From: Ralstonia pickettii
GTDB lineage: Bacteria > Pseudomonadota > Gammaproteobacteria > Burkholderiales > Burkholderiaceae
Assembly: GCF_001699815.1 (NCBI RefSeq)
Contig: NZ_MCGB01000025.1
Location: 310,001 to 374,000 of the forward strand
DNA: 64,000 nucleotides
Direction: 5' to 3'
In this document: positions 43,801 through 56,364 of the stretch, one piece after another
Layout: each line of letters opens with the position of its first letter
Numbering within the stretch: position 1 is the stretch's first letter
Notes under the pieces: model-generated
Seen by the model: the letters and a program-made list of their open reading frames with translations, nothing else
Databases searched by the model: none
Told to the model about the DNA's origin: nothing
Translations under genes and position numbers: made by a program

Positions 43801-44952
43801 ATGAGCGATGTGGTGAATCTCCTCGATTTCGACGCACAGGGTCTTCTCGCGTACTGCGAGAGCCTGGGTGAGAAGTCGTTCCGCGCCAAGCAATTGCAGC
43901 GCTGGATTCACCAGTCGGGTGCGTCCGAGTTTGGCGAGATGACGGATCTCGCCAAGTCGCTGCGCGAAAAGCTCGCGACCCGCGCCAACATCCAGGCGCC
44001 GGCGGTCATTTCCGATCACCTTTCGTCGGACGGCACACGCAAGTGGCTGGTCGACGTTGGGCAGGGCAATGCCGTCGAGACGGTCTACATCCCCGAAGAG
44101 ACGCGCGGCACTCTATGTGTGTCGTCTCAGGCGGGGTGTGCCGTCAACTGCCGGTTCTGTTCGACCGGCAAGCAAGGTTTCTCGCGCAATCTCAGCACTG
44201 GCGAGATCATCGGCCAGCTCTGGATGGCCGAATTCGCCATGCGTAAGCAGCTTGGCCGTGGCCCCAAGGACGACCGCGTTATCACCAACGTGGTGATGAT
44301 GGGCATGGGTGAGCCGCTGCTGAACTACGACGCTGTGGTGCCGGCTCTGGCTCTGATGCTTGACGACAACGCGTATGGCCTTTCGCGCCGGCGCGTAACG
44401 GTATCCACGTCCGGCGTGGTTCCGATGATGGACCGCCTTGCGCGGGATGTGCCGGTGGCGCTTGCTGTGTCGCTGCATGCGTCCAACGATGCGCTGCGCG
44501 ACGTGCTCGTGCCGCTCAACAAGAAGTACCCGCTGGCCGAACTGATGGCTGCCTGCCGCCGCTATCTCGAGTTTGCCCCGCGTGATTTCATCACCTTTGA
44601 ATACTGCATGCTCGACGGCGTCAACGACACCGTCGAGCATGCCCGTGAACTGCTGCGCGTCGTGGCCGACGTGCCGTGCAAGTTCAACCTGATCCCATTC
44701 AACCCGTTCCCGGAATCGGGCTTGAAGCGCTCGAACAATGAGCAGATCCGCCGCTTCTCGCAAGTGCTGCTGGATGCCGGCATCGTCACCACCATCCGCA
44801 AGACGCGGGGCGACGACATCGATGCGGCCTGCGGCCAGCTCGCTGGCGAGGTCAAGGACCGCACGCGCTTGGCCGAGCGCGGCAAGTTCGGCAAGATCGT
44901 CGAGATCCCCGTGGTCGGGGCCGACTCAACTCACCGCATGGGTACCGCATGA
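43801..44952 (+). CDS. rlmN: Dual-specificity 23S rRNA/tRNA methyltransferase RlmN
   Basis: The 383-residue radical-SAM enzyme makes 2-methyladenosine at A2503 of 23S rRNA and A37 of some tRNAs. The cluster motif is CAVNCRFC (CxxxCxxC), preceded by [15 protein letters not shown]-terminal Cys in [11 protein letters not shown] is the family's mechanistic cysteine. ATG 43801 begins the conserved protein; an ATG at 43792 adds three residues. The stop overlaps pilW by 4 nt. Confidence 0.95.
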   Translation: MSDVVNLLDFDAQGLLAYCESLGEKSFRAKQLQRWIHQSGASEFGEMTDLAKSLREKLATRANIQAPAVISDHLSSDGTRKWLVDVGQGNAVETVYIPEETRGTLCVSSQAGCAVNCRFCSTGKQGFSRNLSTGEIIGQLWMAEFAMRKQLGRGPKDDRVITNVVMMGMGEPLLNYDAVVPALALMLDDNAYGLSRRRVTVSTSGVVPMMDRLARDVPVALAVSLHASNDALRDVLVPLNKKYPLAELMAACRRYLEFAPRDFITFEYCMLDGVNDTVEHARELLRVVADVPCKFNLIPFNPFPESGLKRSNNEQIRRFSQVLLDAGIVTTIRKTRGDDIDAACGQLAGEVKDRTRLAERGKFGKIVEIPVVGADSTHRMGTA

Positions 44953-45746
44953 AGCGTTGGTCGACTGCTGTCAGTCTGGTCTTCACGCTGGCAGCCGCCG
45001 GGTGCGCGTTGTCGCCGCCGGTCCAGACACAGACACGAGAAGTTACAACAGTACCCGATCAAAAGGCCGACGCCGGTCGCCGGGCCGCGATCCGATTACA
45101 ACTCGCGACGCAGTACCTGGAAGCCGGCCAGAATGCGACAGCGCTTGAGGAAATCAAGAACGCCATCGCGATCGACTCGAACGTGCCGAATGCGTATCAC
45201 ATCCGCGCGCTGGCTTACATGAACCTTGGTCAACGCGAACAGGCTGACGAGAGTTTCCGCAGCGCTCTGGCCGCGACACCACGAGACGGTGACCTGCTGA
45301 ACAACTACGGCTGGTTCCTGTGCTCGCAAGGCGGCAAGCCAGATCAAGGCATGGCGATGCTGCGCCAAGCCATCGAGGCGCCGGCCGCCGGCAGCCCCGC
45401 CAAACCGTGGACGAACCTGGGCGTTTGCCAGATGCGTCAGGGCGATCTGGATGGCGCCGAGAAGAGCTTGACGCGCGCTACCTACATCGATGCAAACAAT
45501 TCGCTGACCAACCTGACATTGGCGCAGCTGTACTACAAACGCCGCGAATATTCGCGTGCCATGCCGTTTATCGAGCGTGTGAATGGCCGCGGCAATCCGA
45601 CGGCAGAAAGCCTGTGGCTGGGCGCTCGCATCGCGCGCCGCCTCGGCGACACTTCGCAGCAGAACGCATGGAGCGCGCAATTGCAGCGCCGCTTCCCCAA
45701 TGCGCCCGAAGAGGCGGCATTCGAACGAGGAGCCTGGGATGACTGA
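44949..45746 (+). CDS. pilW: Type IV pilus biogenesis/stability lipoprotein PilW (PilF)
   Basis: The 265-residue lipoprotein is the pilotin-type factor that helps assemble the PilQ secretin. The lipobox LAAAGC places the lipidated Cys at residue 19. TPR repeats fill residues about 38-235 (for example [20 protein letters not shown] and [20 protein letters not shown], given here in part). The start overlaps the rlmN stop by 4 nt (ATGA), and the end overlaps rodZ by 8 nt, so the three genes are translationally linked. Confidence 0.9.
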   Translation: MKRWSTAVSLVFTLAAAGCALSPPVQTQTREVTTVPDQKADAGRRAAIRLQLATQYLEAGQNATALEEIKNAIAIDSNVPNAYHIRALAYMNLGQREQADESFRSALAATPRDGDLLNNYGWFLCSQGGKPDQGMAMLRQAIEAPAAGSPAKPWTNLGVCQMRQGDLDGAEKSLTRATYIDANNSLTNLTLAQLYYKRREYSRAMPFIERVNGRGNPTAESLWLGARIARRLGDTSQQNAWSAQLQRRFPNAPEEAAFERGAWDD

Positions 45747-46821
45747 CCGCGAGGTGGCAAGCGCTGCCGATTTTTCTCATGGCGCGGCGCCTGTCTCGAA
45801 TCCGCCTGCCGCCCCTTCGCCGGAGCGCGACGATGCGCTGCGCGAGATTGCCGAACGTCTGCGTGCCGGCCGTGAGCGTCAACGGCTGACTGTCGACGAT
45901 CTGGCCACGCGCCTGAAAGTGGCCCCGGGCAAGTTGTTGGCGGTGGAATCGGCGGATGTCAGTGCGTTGCCTGACATGACGTTTACCAAGGGCCTCATGC
46001 GCGCCTATGCGCGCGCCCTGCAGGTCGATGTCGATGACCAGGTTGCGCGTTTGAACGCGCGTGCGCCGGTCACCAACATCGGCTTGCGTCCCGAGGGCGG
46101 GCTGGGTGAATCGTTTTCCGACAAGCCGAGTTTCGCCAAGCGTCGCGGCGGCAATGGCCGCTGGCTGATTGGTGCGCTGGTTGCGGTGATTGTGGCGGCC
46201 GGTGCGCTGGCCGGTATGGACCGTCTGAAGCAATGGTTCGCCACGCAAACGGCAGCCACGCAAAATACCGAATCCACCGCGAAGGAAACGCCGGCTGCGG
46301 AGCAAACCGCGCCCGCGCAAGTGGCTCCAGCAACTGAGCAGGCTCCGTCCGAAACGCCGGCCGCTTCGATGCCGACACCGCTGACGCCTGTTACACCGGC
46401 CGCTCCAGCATCGGGTGTGGTGACTGCGCCATTGGCGCCGCCGCCTACGCTGCCGCGTTCGGACAACGGTGCCGTTCCGGCGCCCGCCGTAGCGGCTGCG
46501 GGTGGCAAGCCGGCTGTCATCAACGTCGAGGCTCCGGTCGCTGCTCTGCCGACAGAAGCTGCCAAGCCGGCTGAATCGGGCGGCGGTTCGGTCTCGGTGC
46601 GCTTCTCCGGTTCGTCTTGGTACGAGATCAAGGACAAGACCGGCAAGACGCTCGCCAGTGGCATTTCCAAGGAAGGCGACGCGCGTGATCTGACCGGCAC
46701 GCCGCCGTTCAAGGTCGTCTTCGGCAATGCAGGAGCCGTTGAATCGCTGGCCGTGGGTGGCGCGACCGTCGATCTGCAGAAGTACGCCCGCAATCGCGTG
46801 GCACGGGCCACGTTGCCCTGA
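45739..46821 (+). CDS. rodZ: Cytoskeleton protein RodZ
   Basis: The 360-residue membrane protein links MreB to the elongation machinery and cell shape. An N-terminal Xre-type HTH (about 35-95: [26 protein letters not shown] region) precedes a single membrane helix (about 142-158, [17 protein letters not shown]). A long Ala/Pro/Thr linker in the periplasm follows, then a C-terminal DUF4115 domain with [18 protein letters not shown] 45739 lies within the pilW end, 8-nt overlap, with GAGGAG upstream. It precedes ispG, as in E. coli. Confidence 0.92.
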   Translation: MTDREVASAADFSHGAAPVSNPPAAPSPERDDALREIAERLRAGRERQRLTVDDLATRLKVAPGKLLAVESADVSALPDMTFTKGLMRAYARALQVDVDDQVARLNARAPVTNIGLRPEGGLGESFSDKPSFAKRRGGNGRWLIGALVAVIVAAGALAGMDRLKQWFATQTAATQNTESTAKETPAAEQTAPAQVAPATEQAPSETPAASMPTPLTPVTPAAPASGVVTAPLAPPPTLPRSDNGAVPAPAVAAAGGKPAVINVEAPVAALPTEAAKPAESGGGSVSVRFSGSSWYEIKDKTGKTLASGISKEGDARDLTGTPPFKVVFGNAGAVESLAVGGATVDLQKYARNRVARATLP

Positions 46822-46871
46822 ACCGTTTTGTAATTGGCGCGGTGCCTGTAGGCAGCGCGCCCTGTCTGATC

Positions 46872-48158
46872 ATGGAAATCTCCACGCCTCTCGATTGCGC
46901 TCCAGCCTTGGTGGGCCCGCTGCCGCGCCGGAACTCGCGCGCCGCGCAAATCCGCTGGGGTGATCGTGTCGTGCACGTCGGTGGCGACGCGCCGGTCTGC
47001 GTGCAATCGATGACGAATACCGACACTTCGGACGCCATCGGTACCGCAATCCAGGTAAAGGAGCTGGCGCGTGCCGGCTCTGAGTTGGTGCGCATCACAG
47101 TGGATACCCCGGCCGCCGCGGCCGCGGTGCCTGCCATCCGCGAGCAGCTCGACCGCATGGGTGTGGATGTGCCGCTTGTCGGCGATTTCCACTACAACGG
47201 CCACAAGCTGCTGCAGGACTATCCGGAGTGCGCGCAGGCGCTATCCAAGTACCGGATCAACCCCGGCAACGTCGGGCAGGGTGCCAAGCGCGACACGCAG
47301 TTCGCGCAGATGATCGAGATTGCTTGCCGCTATGACAAGCCGGTGCGTATCGGCGTGAACTGGGGCAGCCTCGATCAGGATCTGCTTGCGCGCATCATGG
47401 ACGAGAACGCGCAACGTGCAACCCCCTGGGATGCCCGCGCCGTGATGGTCGAGGCGCTGATCACCTCCGCGATCCAGTCCGCGCAAAAGGCTGAAGAACT
47501 GGGCTTGCCAGGCAGCCAGATCATCCTGTCGTGCAAGGTGTCGGCGGTGCAGGATCTGATTGCTGTGTACCGCGAGTTGGCGCGTCGCTGCCATTACGCG
47601 CTGCACCTGGGCCTGACCGAGGCCGGCATGGGGAGCAAGGGTATCGTCGCTTCCACGGCGGCGTTGTCGGTGCTGCTGCAGGAAGGCATCGGCGACACGA
47701 TCCGCATTTCGCTCACGCCGGAACCGGGTGCGCCGCGCGAGAAGGAAGTCATCGTCGCGCAAGAGATTCTGCAGACCATGGGCCTGCGCAATTTCACGCC
47801 CATGGTGATCGCGTGCCCGGGTTGCGGGCGCACGACCAGCACGGTGTTCCAGGAACTGGCGGCGCGCATCCAGTCGTATTTGCGCGAGCAGATGCCGGTG
47901 TGGAAGGAGCAGTACCCCGGCGTCGAAGAGATGAATGTGGCCGTGATGGGCTGCATCGTCAACGGCCCCGGAGAGAGCAAGCACGCCAATATCGGCATTT
48001 CGCTGCCAGGCACGGGCGAGTCGCCGGCGGCGCCGGTTTTCGTTGACGGCGTGAAGGTGAAAACACTGCGCGGCGAGCGCATCACAGAAGAATTCCAGGC
48101 GATCGTCGACGAGTACGTGCGGACGCATTACGGCGCACAGACTCCTGCGACGGTCTAA
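46872..48158 (+). CDS. ispG: 4-hydroxy-3-methylbut-2-enyl diphosphate synthase (flavodoxin type)
   Basis: The 428-residue iron-sulfur enzyme carries out the penultimate step of the MEP isoprenoid pathway. The barrel starts at [17 protein letters not shown], with [10 protein letters not shown] and [10 protein letters not shown]. The [4Fe-4S] ligands are in [11 protein letters not shown] and [11 protein letters not shown]. The length exceeds E. coli IspG (372) through the insert common in beta-proteobacteria. The start is uncertain: ATG 46872 is chosen, with GTG 46842 as alternative. Confidence 0.94.
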   Translation: MEISTPLDCAPALVGPLPRRNSRAAQIRWGDRVVHVGGDAPVCVQSMTNTDTSDAIGTAIQVKELARAGSELVRITVDTPAAAAAVPAIREQLDRMGVDVPLVGDFHYNGHKLLQDYPECAQALSKYRINPGNVGQGAKRDTQFAQMIEIACRYDKPVRIGVNWGSLDQDLLARIMDENAQRATPWDARAVMVEALITSAIQSAQKAEELGLPGSQIILSCKVSAVQDLIAVYRELARRCHYALHLGLTEAGMGSKGIVASTAALSVLLQEGIGDTIRISLTPEPGAPREKEVIVAQEILQTMGLRNFTPMVIACPGCGRTTSTVFQELAARIQSYLREQMPVWKEQYPGVEEMNVAVMGCIVNGPGESKHANIGISLPGTGESPAAPVFVDGVKVKTLRGERITEEFQAIVDEYVRTHYGAQTPATV

Positions 48159-48255
48159 AGCGACATCAGGCTTCGGAAACCAAAGCCGAAGCACGAAACG
48201 ACCGGCCGGCTCTGCATGAAGGTAGATGCGAGAAGTCGGCTTTCAACGTGACATC

Positions 48256-49578
48256 ATGAGCGATACACAAAAACAACGCGTGCAGAAGATCGCTGGCGTC
48301 AAAGGCATGAACGACTTGCTGCCTGCTGATGCCCCGCTGTGGGAGCACTTTGATAACGCCGTGCGCAGCATGCTGCGCGCCTATGGCTACCAGCAGATCC
48401 GCACGCCGATCGTTGAGCAGACGCAACTGTTTGTGCGTGGCATCGGCGAGGTGACGGACATCGTCGAGAAGGAGATGTACACCTTCACCGATGCGTTGAA
48501 CGGCGAACAACTGACCATGCGCCCCGAAGGCACCGCTGCCGCTGTGCGCGCCGTGATCGAGCACAACCTGCTGTACGACGGCCCGAAGCGCCTGTGGTAC
48601 ACCGGCCCGATGTTCCGCCACGAGCGTCCGCAGCGCGGCCGCTATCGCCAATTCCATCAGGTGGGTGTGGAAGCGCTGGGCTTTGCAGGCCCGGACATCG
48701 ACGCTGAAGTCATCCTGATGTGCCAGCGCCTGTGGGACGACCTCGGCCTGGTCGGCCTGAAGCTGGAGCTGAACTCGCTCGGACAGGCGGAAGAGCGTGC
48801 CGCGCACCGTGCCGATCTCATCAAATATCTGGAAGGTTTCCAGGACGTTCTGGATGAGGACGGCAAACGCCGTCTGTACACCAACCCGCTGCGCGTGCTC
48901 GACACCAAGAACCCCGCGCTGCAGGACATGGCTGCCGGCGCGCCGAAGCTGCTCGACTACCTGGGCGACGAATCGCGCGCGCACTTTGAAGGCGTGCAGA
49001 AGCTGCTCAAGGCGAACAACATTCCGTTCATCATCAACCCGCGTCTGGTGCGCGGGCTAGATTACTACAACCTCACGGTCTTTGAGTGGACGACCGACAA
49101 GCTGGGCGCGCAAGGCACAGTGGCGGGGGGTGGCCGCTATGACCCGCTGATCGAGCAGATAGGCGGCAAGCCTGCCCCCGCATGCGGCTGGGCGATGGGC
49201 GTGGAGCGCATCATCGAATTGTTGCGTGAGGAAAAGCTGGAGCCTGAAGCGCAAGGCTGTGACGTCTACATCGTCCACCAGGGCGACGAGGCGCAGGTTC
49301 AGGCGCTGATCGCGGCAGAGCGACTGCGCGACGCCGGCCTCGACGTCATCCTTCACGCCTCGCCGGAAGGTCGTAACGGTAGCTTCAAGTCGCAGTTCAA
49401 GCGTGCTGACGCAAGTGGCGCATCCTATGCGGTTATCATTGGCGACGACGAAGTCACCCAAGGCGTCGCCCAGATCAAGCCGCTGCGGGGCGATCCGACC
49501 GCGGATGCCCAGCAGACCGTGCCGTCGGACCAACTGGTCGACCGCCTGATCGACGCCATGGTGGCCAATAACGACTAA
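48256..49578 (+). CDS. hisS: Histidine--tRNA ligase
   Basis: The 440-residue class II synthetase charges tRNA-His. Motif 1 surrounds [16 protein letters not shown], and motif 2 is [16 protein letters not shown]. The histidine-specific signature LVRGLDYYN and motif 3 AMGVERI are present. ATG 48256 (MSDTQKQ) is preferred over an in-frame start at 48226. It follows ispG after about 100 bp and precedes yfgM. Confidence 0.96.
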   Translation: MSDTQKQRVQKIAGVKGMNDLLPADAPLWEHFDNAVRSMLRAYGYQQIRTPIVEQTQLFVRGIGEVTDIVEKEMYTFTDALNGEQLTMRPEGTAAAVRAVIEHNLLYDGPKRLWYTGPMFRHERPQRGRYRQFHQVGVEALGFAGPDIDAEVILMCQRLWDDLGLVGLKLELNSLGQAEERAAHRADLIKYLEGFQDVLDEDGKRRLYTNPLRVLDTKNPALQDMAAGAPKLLDYLGDESRAHFEGVQKLLKANNIPFIINPRLVRGLDYYNLTVFEWTTDKLGAQGTVAGGGRYDPLIEQIGGKPAPACGWAMGVERIIELLREEKLEPEAQGCDVYIVHQGDEAQVQALIAAERLRDAGLDVILHASPEGRNGSFKSQFKRADASGASYAVIIGDDEVTQGVAQIKPLRGDPTADAQQTVPSDQLVDRLIDAMVANND

Positions 49579-49644
49579 CAGCGGGCAGCTGACCTCGGCA
49601 GCGAACGACCGCGATTCACTCCCAATATTCAAGCTCTGCAAAGC

Positions 49645-50280
49645 ATGGCCTACGATCTCGAAGAACAGGAACAAATTGAGAGCCTCAAGCACTGGTGGCG
49701 TGATAACGGCAACGTAGTCACATGGGTCGCCATCGTGGTGCTGCTGGCTGTGGCCGGTTGGTTTGGCTGGAAGAACTGGCAGCGCAAGCAGGCCGGCGAA
49801 GCGTCCGTGCTGTACGAGCAGGTACAGAAGGCCGTTGATGGCAAGGATGCTGAGAAGATCAAGCGCGCCGCCACTGACATGGAAGACAAGTTCGGCGGCA
49901 CGGCTTACGCGCAGATGACCGCGCTGGCCGCAGCCAAGGCGCTGTACGAAGCCAACGATGTAGCCAGCGCCAAGGCGCAGCTGCAATGGACGGTTGATCA
50001 TGCGCGCGACGACGAATACAAGGCGCTCGCCAAGCTGCGCCTGGCTGGCCTTCTGCTCGATGAGAAAGCCTACGATCAGGGCATCGCGCTAGTCTCCGGC
50101 GACGTTGCGCCGGCGTTCGCCGGGCTCTACGCCGATCGTCGCGGCGATCTGCTGGCCGCGCAGAACAAGAACGAAGACGCCCGCGCTGCCTACAAGCTGG
50201 CGTTGGAAAAGTTCGGTCCGGCTGACGCTTCGGCGCGCCAGATCGTGCAGTTCAAGCTGGATGCCCTGGGCGGCGCCTGA
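49645..50280 (+). CDS. yfgM: YfgM family tetratricopeptide-like membrane protein
   Basis: The 211-residue inner-membrane protein has a short cytosolic N-terminus (MAYDLEEQEQIESLKHWW), one membrane helix (about 26-45) and a periplasmic helical-repeat domain. E. coli YfgM (about 206 residues) joins SecYEG and the chaperone PpiD and is encoded between hisS and bamB, exactly as here. The pattern WWRDNGN before the helix and the terminal KLDALGGA are family-like. Confidence 0.9.
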   Translation: MAYDLEEQEQIESLKHWWRDNGNVVTWVAIVVLLAVAGWFGWKNWQRKQAGEASVLYEQVQKAVDGKDAEKIKRAATDMEDKFGGTAYAQMTALAAAKALYEANDVASAKAQLQWTVDHARDDEYKALAKLRLAGLLLDEKAYDQGIALVSGDVAPAFAGLYADRRGDLLAAQNKNEDARAAYKLALEKFGPADASARQIVQFKLDALGGA

Positions 50281-50311
50281 TTGGCGCACCCTCGTGCAGT
50301 TCAACGCATAA

Positions 50312-51508
<1,197 letters not shown>

Positions 51509-51703
51509 CATTCGCGGCCGCGGCCCGAGTGGTCTGCGGCGGCACACGCATCACATCGGGGCGGCTGCGCCGCCTTGAACTTGCGCCCGCGTACTCCGCG
51601 GGCGTCTTGCATCTGCGTCATCAGGCATTCAGCCGTGCAGATGCCAACCGCAGTTGCAGCAACCAGAATTTGCCGTGGCGCCATTCGCGTACGGCACACA
51701 AGC

Positions 51704-53047
51704 ATGAAACCAGTCATTGCCCTTGTAGGGCGGCCGAATGTCGGCAAATCGACCCTCTTCAATCGTCTGACCCGCTCGCGTGACGCGTTGGTCGCGGATA
51801 TTCCTGGCCTGACGCGCGATCGCCACTACGGCGAAGGCCGCGTGGGCGACCGTCCGTTCATCGCCATCGATACCGGCGGCTTCGAACCCGTTGCCAAGGA
51901 AGGCATCGTGGCTGAGATGGCCAAGCAGACGCGCCAGGCCGTGGTTGAAGCCGATGTCGTGATCTTCATCGTCGATGGACGCCTGGGACTGGCGCCGCAG
52001 GATCGCGTGATCGCCGATTACCTGCGCAAAACCGGGCGCCGCATCCTCCTCGCCGTCAACAAGGCCGAGGGCATGCGCTACACCGCCGTCGCCAGCGATT
52101 TCTACGAGCTTGGTCTGGGCGATCCGGCTGCCATTTCGGCCGCGCACGGCGACGGAGTCAATGATTTGGTGGCGGAGGCGCTCGACCTGGCATTTGCCGA
52201 GCGCCCCGAGCTTGCCGAGGCAGCCGACGCGCACGACCACGGTACCCGTATCGCCATCGTTGGCCGTCCGAACGTGGGCAAGTCGACGCTGGTGAACGCG
52301 CTGATCGGCGAAGAGCGCGTGATTGCGTTCGATATGCCCGGCACCACGCGCGACGCCATCTACGTGGATTTCGAACGTAACGGCAAGCCTTACACGCTTA
52401 TCGATACGGCAGGCTTGCGCAAGCGCGGCAAGGTGTTTGAAGCAATCGAGAAGTTCTCGGTGGTGAAGACGCTGCAGTCGATTGCCGACGCCAACGTGGT
52501 TGTGCTGATCCTCGATGCGCAGCAGGACATTTCTGATCAGGACGCGCATATCGCCGGCTTCATCGTCGAATCCGGCCGCGCGCTGGTAATCGGTGTGAAC
52601 AAGTGGGATGGCCTGACCGGGCATGCCCGCGATCGCATCAAGCACGATATGGAGCGCAAGCTGCAGTTCCTGTCGTTTGCCAACGTGCATTACATCTCCG
52701 CCAAGGAACGTACGGGCATTGGTGCGCTGATGAAGTCCGTGGACGCCGCTTATGCTGCCGCCATGGTCAAGCTGCCGACGCCCAAGCTCACGCGTGTGCT
52801 GATGGAGGCGGTCGAGTATCAGCAGCCGCGACGCGCAGGCGTTTCACGCCCTAAGCTGCGCTACGCGCACCAGGGCGGTTCCAACCCGCCGATCGTGGTG
52901 ATTCACGGCAATGCATTGTCGAATATTCCTGAAACCTATCGCCGCTTCCTGGAAGGGCGTTTCCGCGAGGCCTTCCAACTGAAGGGCACACCGCTGCGGA
53001 TCGAATTTCGTACGAACAAAAACCCGTACGCCCAATCGAACGATTGA
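51704..53047 (+). CDS. der: Ribosome-associated GTPase Der (EngA)
   Basis: The 447-residue essential GTPase assists 50S assembly. It has two tandem G domains, each with the P-loop GRPNVGKST (residues about 8-16 and about 186-194), plus DTGGFE and DTAGLR G3 motifs, NKAE and NKWD G4 motifs, and a C-terminal KH-like domain ending in [12 protein letters not shown] 51704 directly precedes the first P-loop; longer in-frame starts add unrelated sequence. Confidence 0.97.
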   Translation: MKPVIALVGRPNVGKSTLFNRLTRSRDALVADIPGLTRDRHYGEGRVGDRPFIAIDTGGFEPVAKEGIVAEMAKQTRQAVVEADVVIFIVDGRLGLAPQDRVIADYLRKTGRRILLAVNKAEGMRYTAVASDFYELGLGDPAAISAAHGDGVNDLVAEALDLAFAERPELAEAADAHDHGTRIAIVGRPNVGKSTLVNALIGEERVIAFDMPGTTRDAIYVDFERNGKPYTLIDTAGLRKRGKVFEAIEKFSVVKTLQSIADANVVVLILDAQQDISDQDAHIAGFIVESGRALVIGVNKWDGLTGHARDRIKHDMERKLQFLSFANVHYISAKERTGIGALMKSVDAAYAAAMVKLPTPKLTRVLMEAVEYQQPRRAGVSRPKLRYAHQGGSNPPIVVIHGNALSNIPETYRRFLEGRFREAFQLKGTPLRIEFRTNKNPYAQSND

Positions 53048-53348
53048 GCAGCGCGCGGGCGGTGCTCGTCGGCAGGGGCGTGTGACGCGGGGGCATTCGA
53101 ACGGGGGATCACCAAAAAGGCCGAGCCAATTCATATGGCGGGGTCATCGGTTTTCCGTTTGCTTTCCCTGATTTCTAAGGCTAAATTCTCGAGACATGGC
53201 GCTTGGTGTCTGCAAACCCCAGGCGCCATTGGCGTCATTTGGACGCGTCTGGCCGACTCTTTTGACGAACTTTTTTTGCGTCGCCTGCTTGAACCCGGGC
53301 TTCCTAGCCCCATAACCCATCACTAAACCTATAAATCTGGAGTGTGCC
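53048..53348. other. Intergenic region and leader before hfq
   Basis: The 301-bp gap has no supported gene. It contains the hairpin at 53196-53229, a T-rich stretch near 53268-53278 and the hfq ribosome-binding site CTGGAG just before the ATG. Confidence 0.6.
53196..53229 (+). promoter_or_regulatory. Imperfect hairpin upstream of hfq
   Basis: ATGGCGC (53196-53202) pairs with GCGCCAT (53223-53229), extended inward by a G-U, one A-U and two G-C pairs to 11 bp with a loop of about 12 nt. No T run follows immediately, so it is not a standard der terminator; it may be part of the hfq leader. Confidence 0.45.
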
Positions 53349-53588
53349 ATGAGCAACAAAGGGCAATTGCTACAAGACCCGTTTCTGAATGCGCTGCGTA
53401 AGGAGCATGTGCCGGTGTCGATCTACCTCGTCAACGGTATCAAGCTGCAAGGCAACATCGAGTCGTTCGACCAGTACGTCGTGCTCCTGCGTAATACCGT
53501 GACGCAGATGGTGTACAAGCACGCAATCTCCACCGTGGTGCCGGCCCGTGCCGTGAATTTCCGTGTGGACGAAGCGCCTGACGCCTGA
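53349..53588 (+). CDS. hfq: RNA chaperone Hfq
   Basis: The 79-residue hexameric Sm-like protein pairs small RNAs with messages. The family sequence begins [18 protein letters not shown]; the Sm1 region has [13 protein letters not shown], and the Sm2 motif is [10 protein letters not shown]. The C-terminal tail is short, as in many beta-proteobacteria. It is followed by hflX, then hflK and hflC, the same order as in E. coli. Confidence 0.97.
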
Positions 53589-53660
53589 TTCTGCCTCGCT
53601 CCCGCCGCCGTCCGCGCGGCGGGACGCACCCACCCCGTTTCTCCCTTCTCCATTCCCCGT

Positions 53661-54914
53661 TTGGCATCCCATCCCACCTCCAGCTCGGAGCCGACACGCG
53701 CTATTTTGGTCGCAGTCGATTTCGGCAAACATGATTTCCAGGAAAGTCTGAGTGAACTGGCGCTACTGGCCTCGACCGCCGGCTCTGAACCGCTGCGCGC
53801 GGTTACCGGTAAGCGCACCAGGCCCGATGCGGCGCTGTTCATCGGTGCTGGCAAGGCGGAAGAAGTGAAGATCGCCGCAGACGAGGAGGATGCGGAGATC
53901 GTCATCTTCAACCACGCGCTGAGTCCCGCTCAGCAGCGTAACCTCGAGCGCTTTTTCGGGCGCCACGTAGTCGACCGGACTGGCCTCATCCTTGACATCT
54001 TCAGCCAGCGCGCGCAGAGCCACGTGGGCAAGGTGCAGGTAGAACTTGCTCGCGTGCGGTACCAGGCGGCCCGTCTGGTCCGGGCGTGGAGCCACTTGGA
54101 ACGCCAGAAGGGCGGCGTCGGCCTGCGCGGCGGCCCGGGCGAGCGTCAGCTCGAACTGGACCGCCGGATGCTGGACGAACGCGCCAAGCGTCTGTCGTCC
54201 GAGTTGGACAAACTCCAGCGTCAGCACGACACCCAGCGCCGTTCACGCAGCCGCAACGACGCGTTTTCCGTCTCCCTGGTCGGCTATACCAACGCCGGCA
54301 AATCGACGCTGTTCAATGCGCTGACCAAGGCACGCGCGTACGCTGCCAACCAGTTGTTCGCCACGCTGGATACGACCTCTCGCCGTTTGTACCTGGAAGG
54401 GCTGGGCAATGTGGTGCTGTCGGACACGGTCGGTTTCATCCGCGATTTGCCGACGCAACTGGTGGCCGCATTCCGTGCCACGCTGGAAGAAACCGTGCAC
54501 GCCGACGTGCTGCTGCATGTGGTGGACGCCGCCAGCACAGTCAAGCACGAGCAGATGGAGCAGGTCGATCGCGTGCTGGACGAAATCAATGCCAGCGGCA
54601 TCCCCCAAATTCTGGTGATGAACAAGATCGACGCGGCTGAGGAGCTGCGCGCGGCTGGCCCGCGCATCGAGCGAGACGAAACCGGCGCTGTGCGGCGCGT
54701 GTTCGTTTCCGCCATAGAAGGGACCGGGCTCGATCTGTTGCGCGAAGCGCTGGTCGAGACTGCGATCCGCCTGCGTGAGCACCCCGCGTCGCATGGCGGC
54801 GATTTCGATCCGCGCTTCGACACCCGACGTGATTCGCCGCCGGCCCACCGTGACGAACTGTCGCAAAGCTTGCCGAGCAGCGGTTCTTCCGCCAAAGGTG
54901 ACGAAGAGGGCTGA
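53661..54914 (+). CDS. hflX: GTPase HflX
   Basis: The protein (417 residues from TTG 53661) is a ribosome-binding GTPase that splits stalled or stress-damaged ribosomes. An N-terminal HflX domain (AILVAVDFG, GAGKAEEVK, FNHALSPAQQRNLE) is followed by a coiled region with the glycine-rich loop GGVGLRGGPGERQLE. The G domain has GYTNAGKSTLF, DTVGFIRDLP, NKID and SAIEG. The start codon is uncertain; no ATG precedes the conserved region, and TTG 53661 gives a sensible N-terminus. Confidence 0.94.
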   Translation: MASHPTSSSEPTRAILVAVDFGKHDFQESLSELALLASTAGSEPLRAVTGKRTRPDAALFIGAGKAEEVKIAADEEDAEIVIFNHALSPAQQRNLERFFGRHVVDRTGLILDIFSQRAQSHVGKVQVELARVRYQAARLVRAWSHLERQKGGVGLRGGPGERQLELDRRMLDERAKRLSSELDKLQRQHDTQRRSRSRNDAFSVSLVGYTNAGKSTLFNALTKARAYAANQLFATLDTTSRRLYLEGLGNVVLSDTVGFIRDLPTQLVAAFRATLEETVHADVLLHVVDAASTVKHEQMEQVDRVLDEINASGIPQILVMNKIDAAEELRAAGPRIERDETGAVRRVFVSAIEGTGLDLLREALVETAIRLREHPASHGGDFDPRFDTRRDSPPAHRDELSQSLPSSGSSAKGDEEG

Positions 54915-54969
54915 TAGAATGGCCCGCTACTTCTTCGCAGTCAGACAATCAGGACAAGCCCGACCGCTC

Positions 54970-56352
54970 ATGCCCGAGATTTCGACCCAGTCTTCTTCCA
55001 TGGCCTCGCCGCGTCCGGCGCGAGGTTTGTGGCACCGCTTGCGTGTGCTGCTTTCGCTGAACGATCCGCGCTGGGGTCGCGGCGATGACAACAACAACGC
55101 CGAGCGCGAAGGCAACAAAGACGAACCAAAGCGTCAAAGCAAACCGCCTCAGGATGGCCCCCCCGACCTTGACGAGTTGTGGCGCGACTTCAATCGCCGC
55201 CTGAACAACCTGTTCGGCCGCAAGGACAGCGGTAACGGTAGCGACGGCCCCACGCCGCTGCGTCCCGGTAACGGCCGTGGCGGCTCGGGCCTGGGCATCG
55301 GCGTGCTGCTGGCGGTGCTCGTTGGCCTGTGGCTAGCCAGCGGTTTCTTTATCGTGCAGGAAGGCCAGACGGGCGTGATCCTGCAGTTCGGCCGTTTCAA
55401 GTACCTGGCAACGCCGGGTATTAACTGGCGTCTGCCGTATCCGGTCGAATCGCACGAAATCGTGAACCTGTCGGGTGTGCGCACGCTTGAAATCGGTCGG
55501 ACTACCCAGATCAAGGACACGAACCTGAAAGATTCCTCGATGCTCACGCAGGACGAGAACATCGTCGACGTGCGCTTCTCGGTCCAGTACAACATTGCCA
55601 ATCCCGTCGACTACCTGTTCTACAACCGTACGGACCGTGGCGGCGATGAAGAACTGGTGACGCAGGCGGCCGAGACGTCGGTGCGCGAGATCGTCGGTCG
55701 CAACAAGATGGATGCGGTTCTGTACGAAGGTCGTGATGCTGTGGGCCGTAATCTCGCGGAATCGATTCAACGCATCTTGTCGGCGTACAAGACCGGGATT
55801 CGAATCCTCAGCGTGAACGTGCAGAGCGTGCAGCCGCCCGAGCAGGTGCAGGCCGCGTTCGATGACGTGACCAAGGCTGGCCAGGACCGCGAGCGTGCCA
55901 TTTCTGAAGGTCAGGCTTACGCCAATGACGTGGTGCCGCGCGCCAAGGGCACGGCCGCGCGTCTGGGCGAAGAGGCCCAAGGCTACAAGGCACGCGTCAC
56001 TGCGCGTGCGGAAGGTGATGCGGCGCGCTTTGCGTCGGTGCAACGTGAGTACGCGAAAGCGCCGCAGGTCACGCGCGACCGTATCTATCTGGAAACCATG
56101 CAAGACATTTACGCCAATTCGACGAAAGTCTTGGTCGACCAGAGCAATGGCAGCCTCTTGTATTTGCCGCTGGACAAGCTGATCGCGCAAACGCAGGGCG
56201 ACACATCGCGCCCGGCTCCCGCGCCGGGTGCTTCTGCGCAGGACAGCGGTTCTGCGCAGGGCGTGCCCACTCCCTCCAATCCGTCACCGGCCAATGACGC
56301 AGATTCGCGCTCGCGCGAAGCGCTGCGCAACCGTGACCGCGATTCGCGCTAA
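54970..56352 (+). CDS. hflK: FtsH protease regulator HflK
   Basis: The protein (460 residues) forms with HflC a large SPFH-family assembly that surrounds FtsH in the inner membrane. A polar, Gly/Asn/Asp-rich N-terminus contains the family motif PPDLDELWRDFNRRLN. One membrane helix (about 100-120) precedes the SPFH domain starting VQEGQTGVILQFGRF. A coiled region and a disordered Ser/Pro tail end the protein. Start alternatives are ATG 54919 (5 bp after hflX, preceded by AGAGGG) and ATG 55009. Confidence 0.92.
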   Translation: MPEISTQSSSMASPRPARGLWHRLRVLLSLNDPRWGRGDDNNNAEREGNKDEPKRQSKPPQDGPPDLDELWRDFNRRLNNLFGRKDSGNGSDGPTPLRPGNGRGGSGLGIGVLLAVLVGLWLASGFFIVQEGQTGVILQFGRFKYLATPGINWRLPYPVESHEIVNLSGVRTLEIGRTTQIKDTNLKDSSMLTQDENIVDVRFSVQYNIANPVDYLFYNRTDRGGDEELVTQAAETSVREIVGRNKMDAVLYEGRDAVGRNLAESIQRILSAYKTGIRILSVNVQSVQPPEQVQAAFDDVTKAGQDRERAISEGQAYANDVVPRAKGTAARLGEEAQGYKARVTARAEGDAARFASVQREYAKAPQVTRDRIYLETMQDIYANSTKVLVDQSNGSLLYLPLDKLIAQTQGDTSRPAPAPGASAQDSGSAQGVPTPSNPSPANDADSRSREALRNRDRDSR

Positions 56353-56364
56353 CAGGAGGGCACT

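Noticed and set aside
53135-53326. A 63-codon frame between der and hfq
   Set aside because: No ribosome-binding site, no family resemblance, and it overlaps the hairpin thought to be in the hfq leader.
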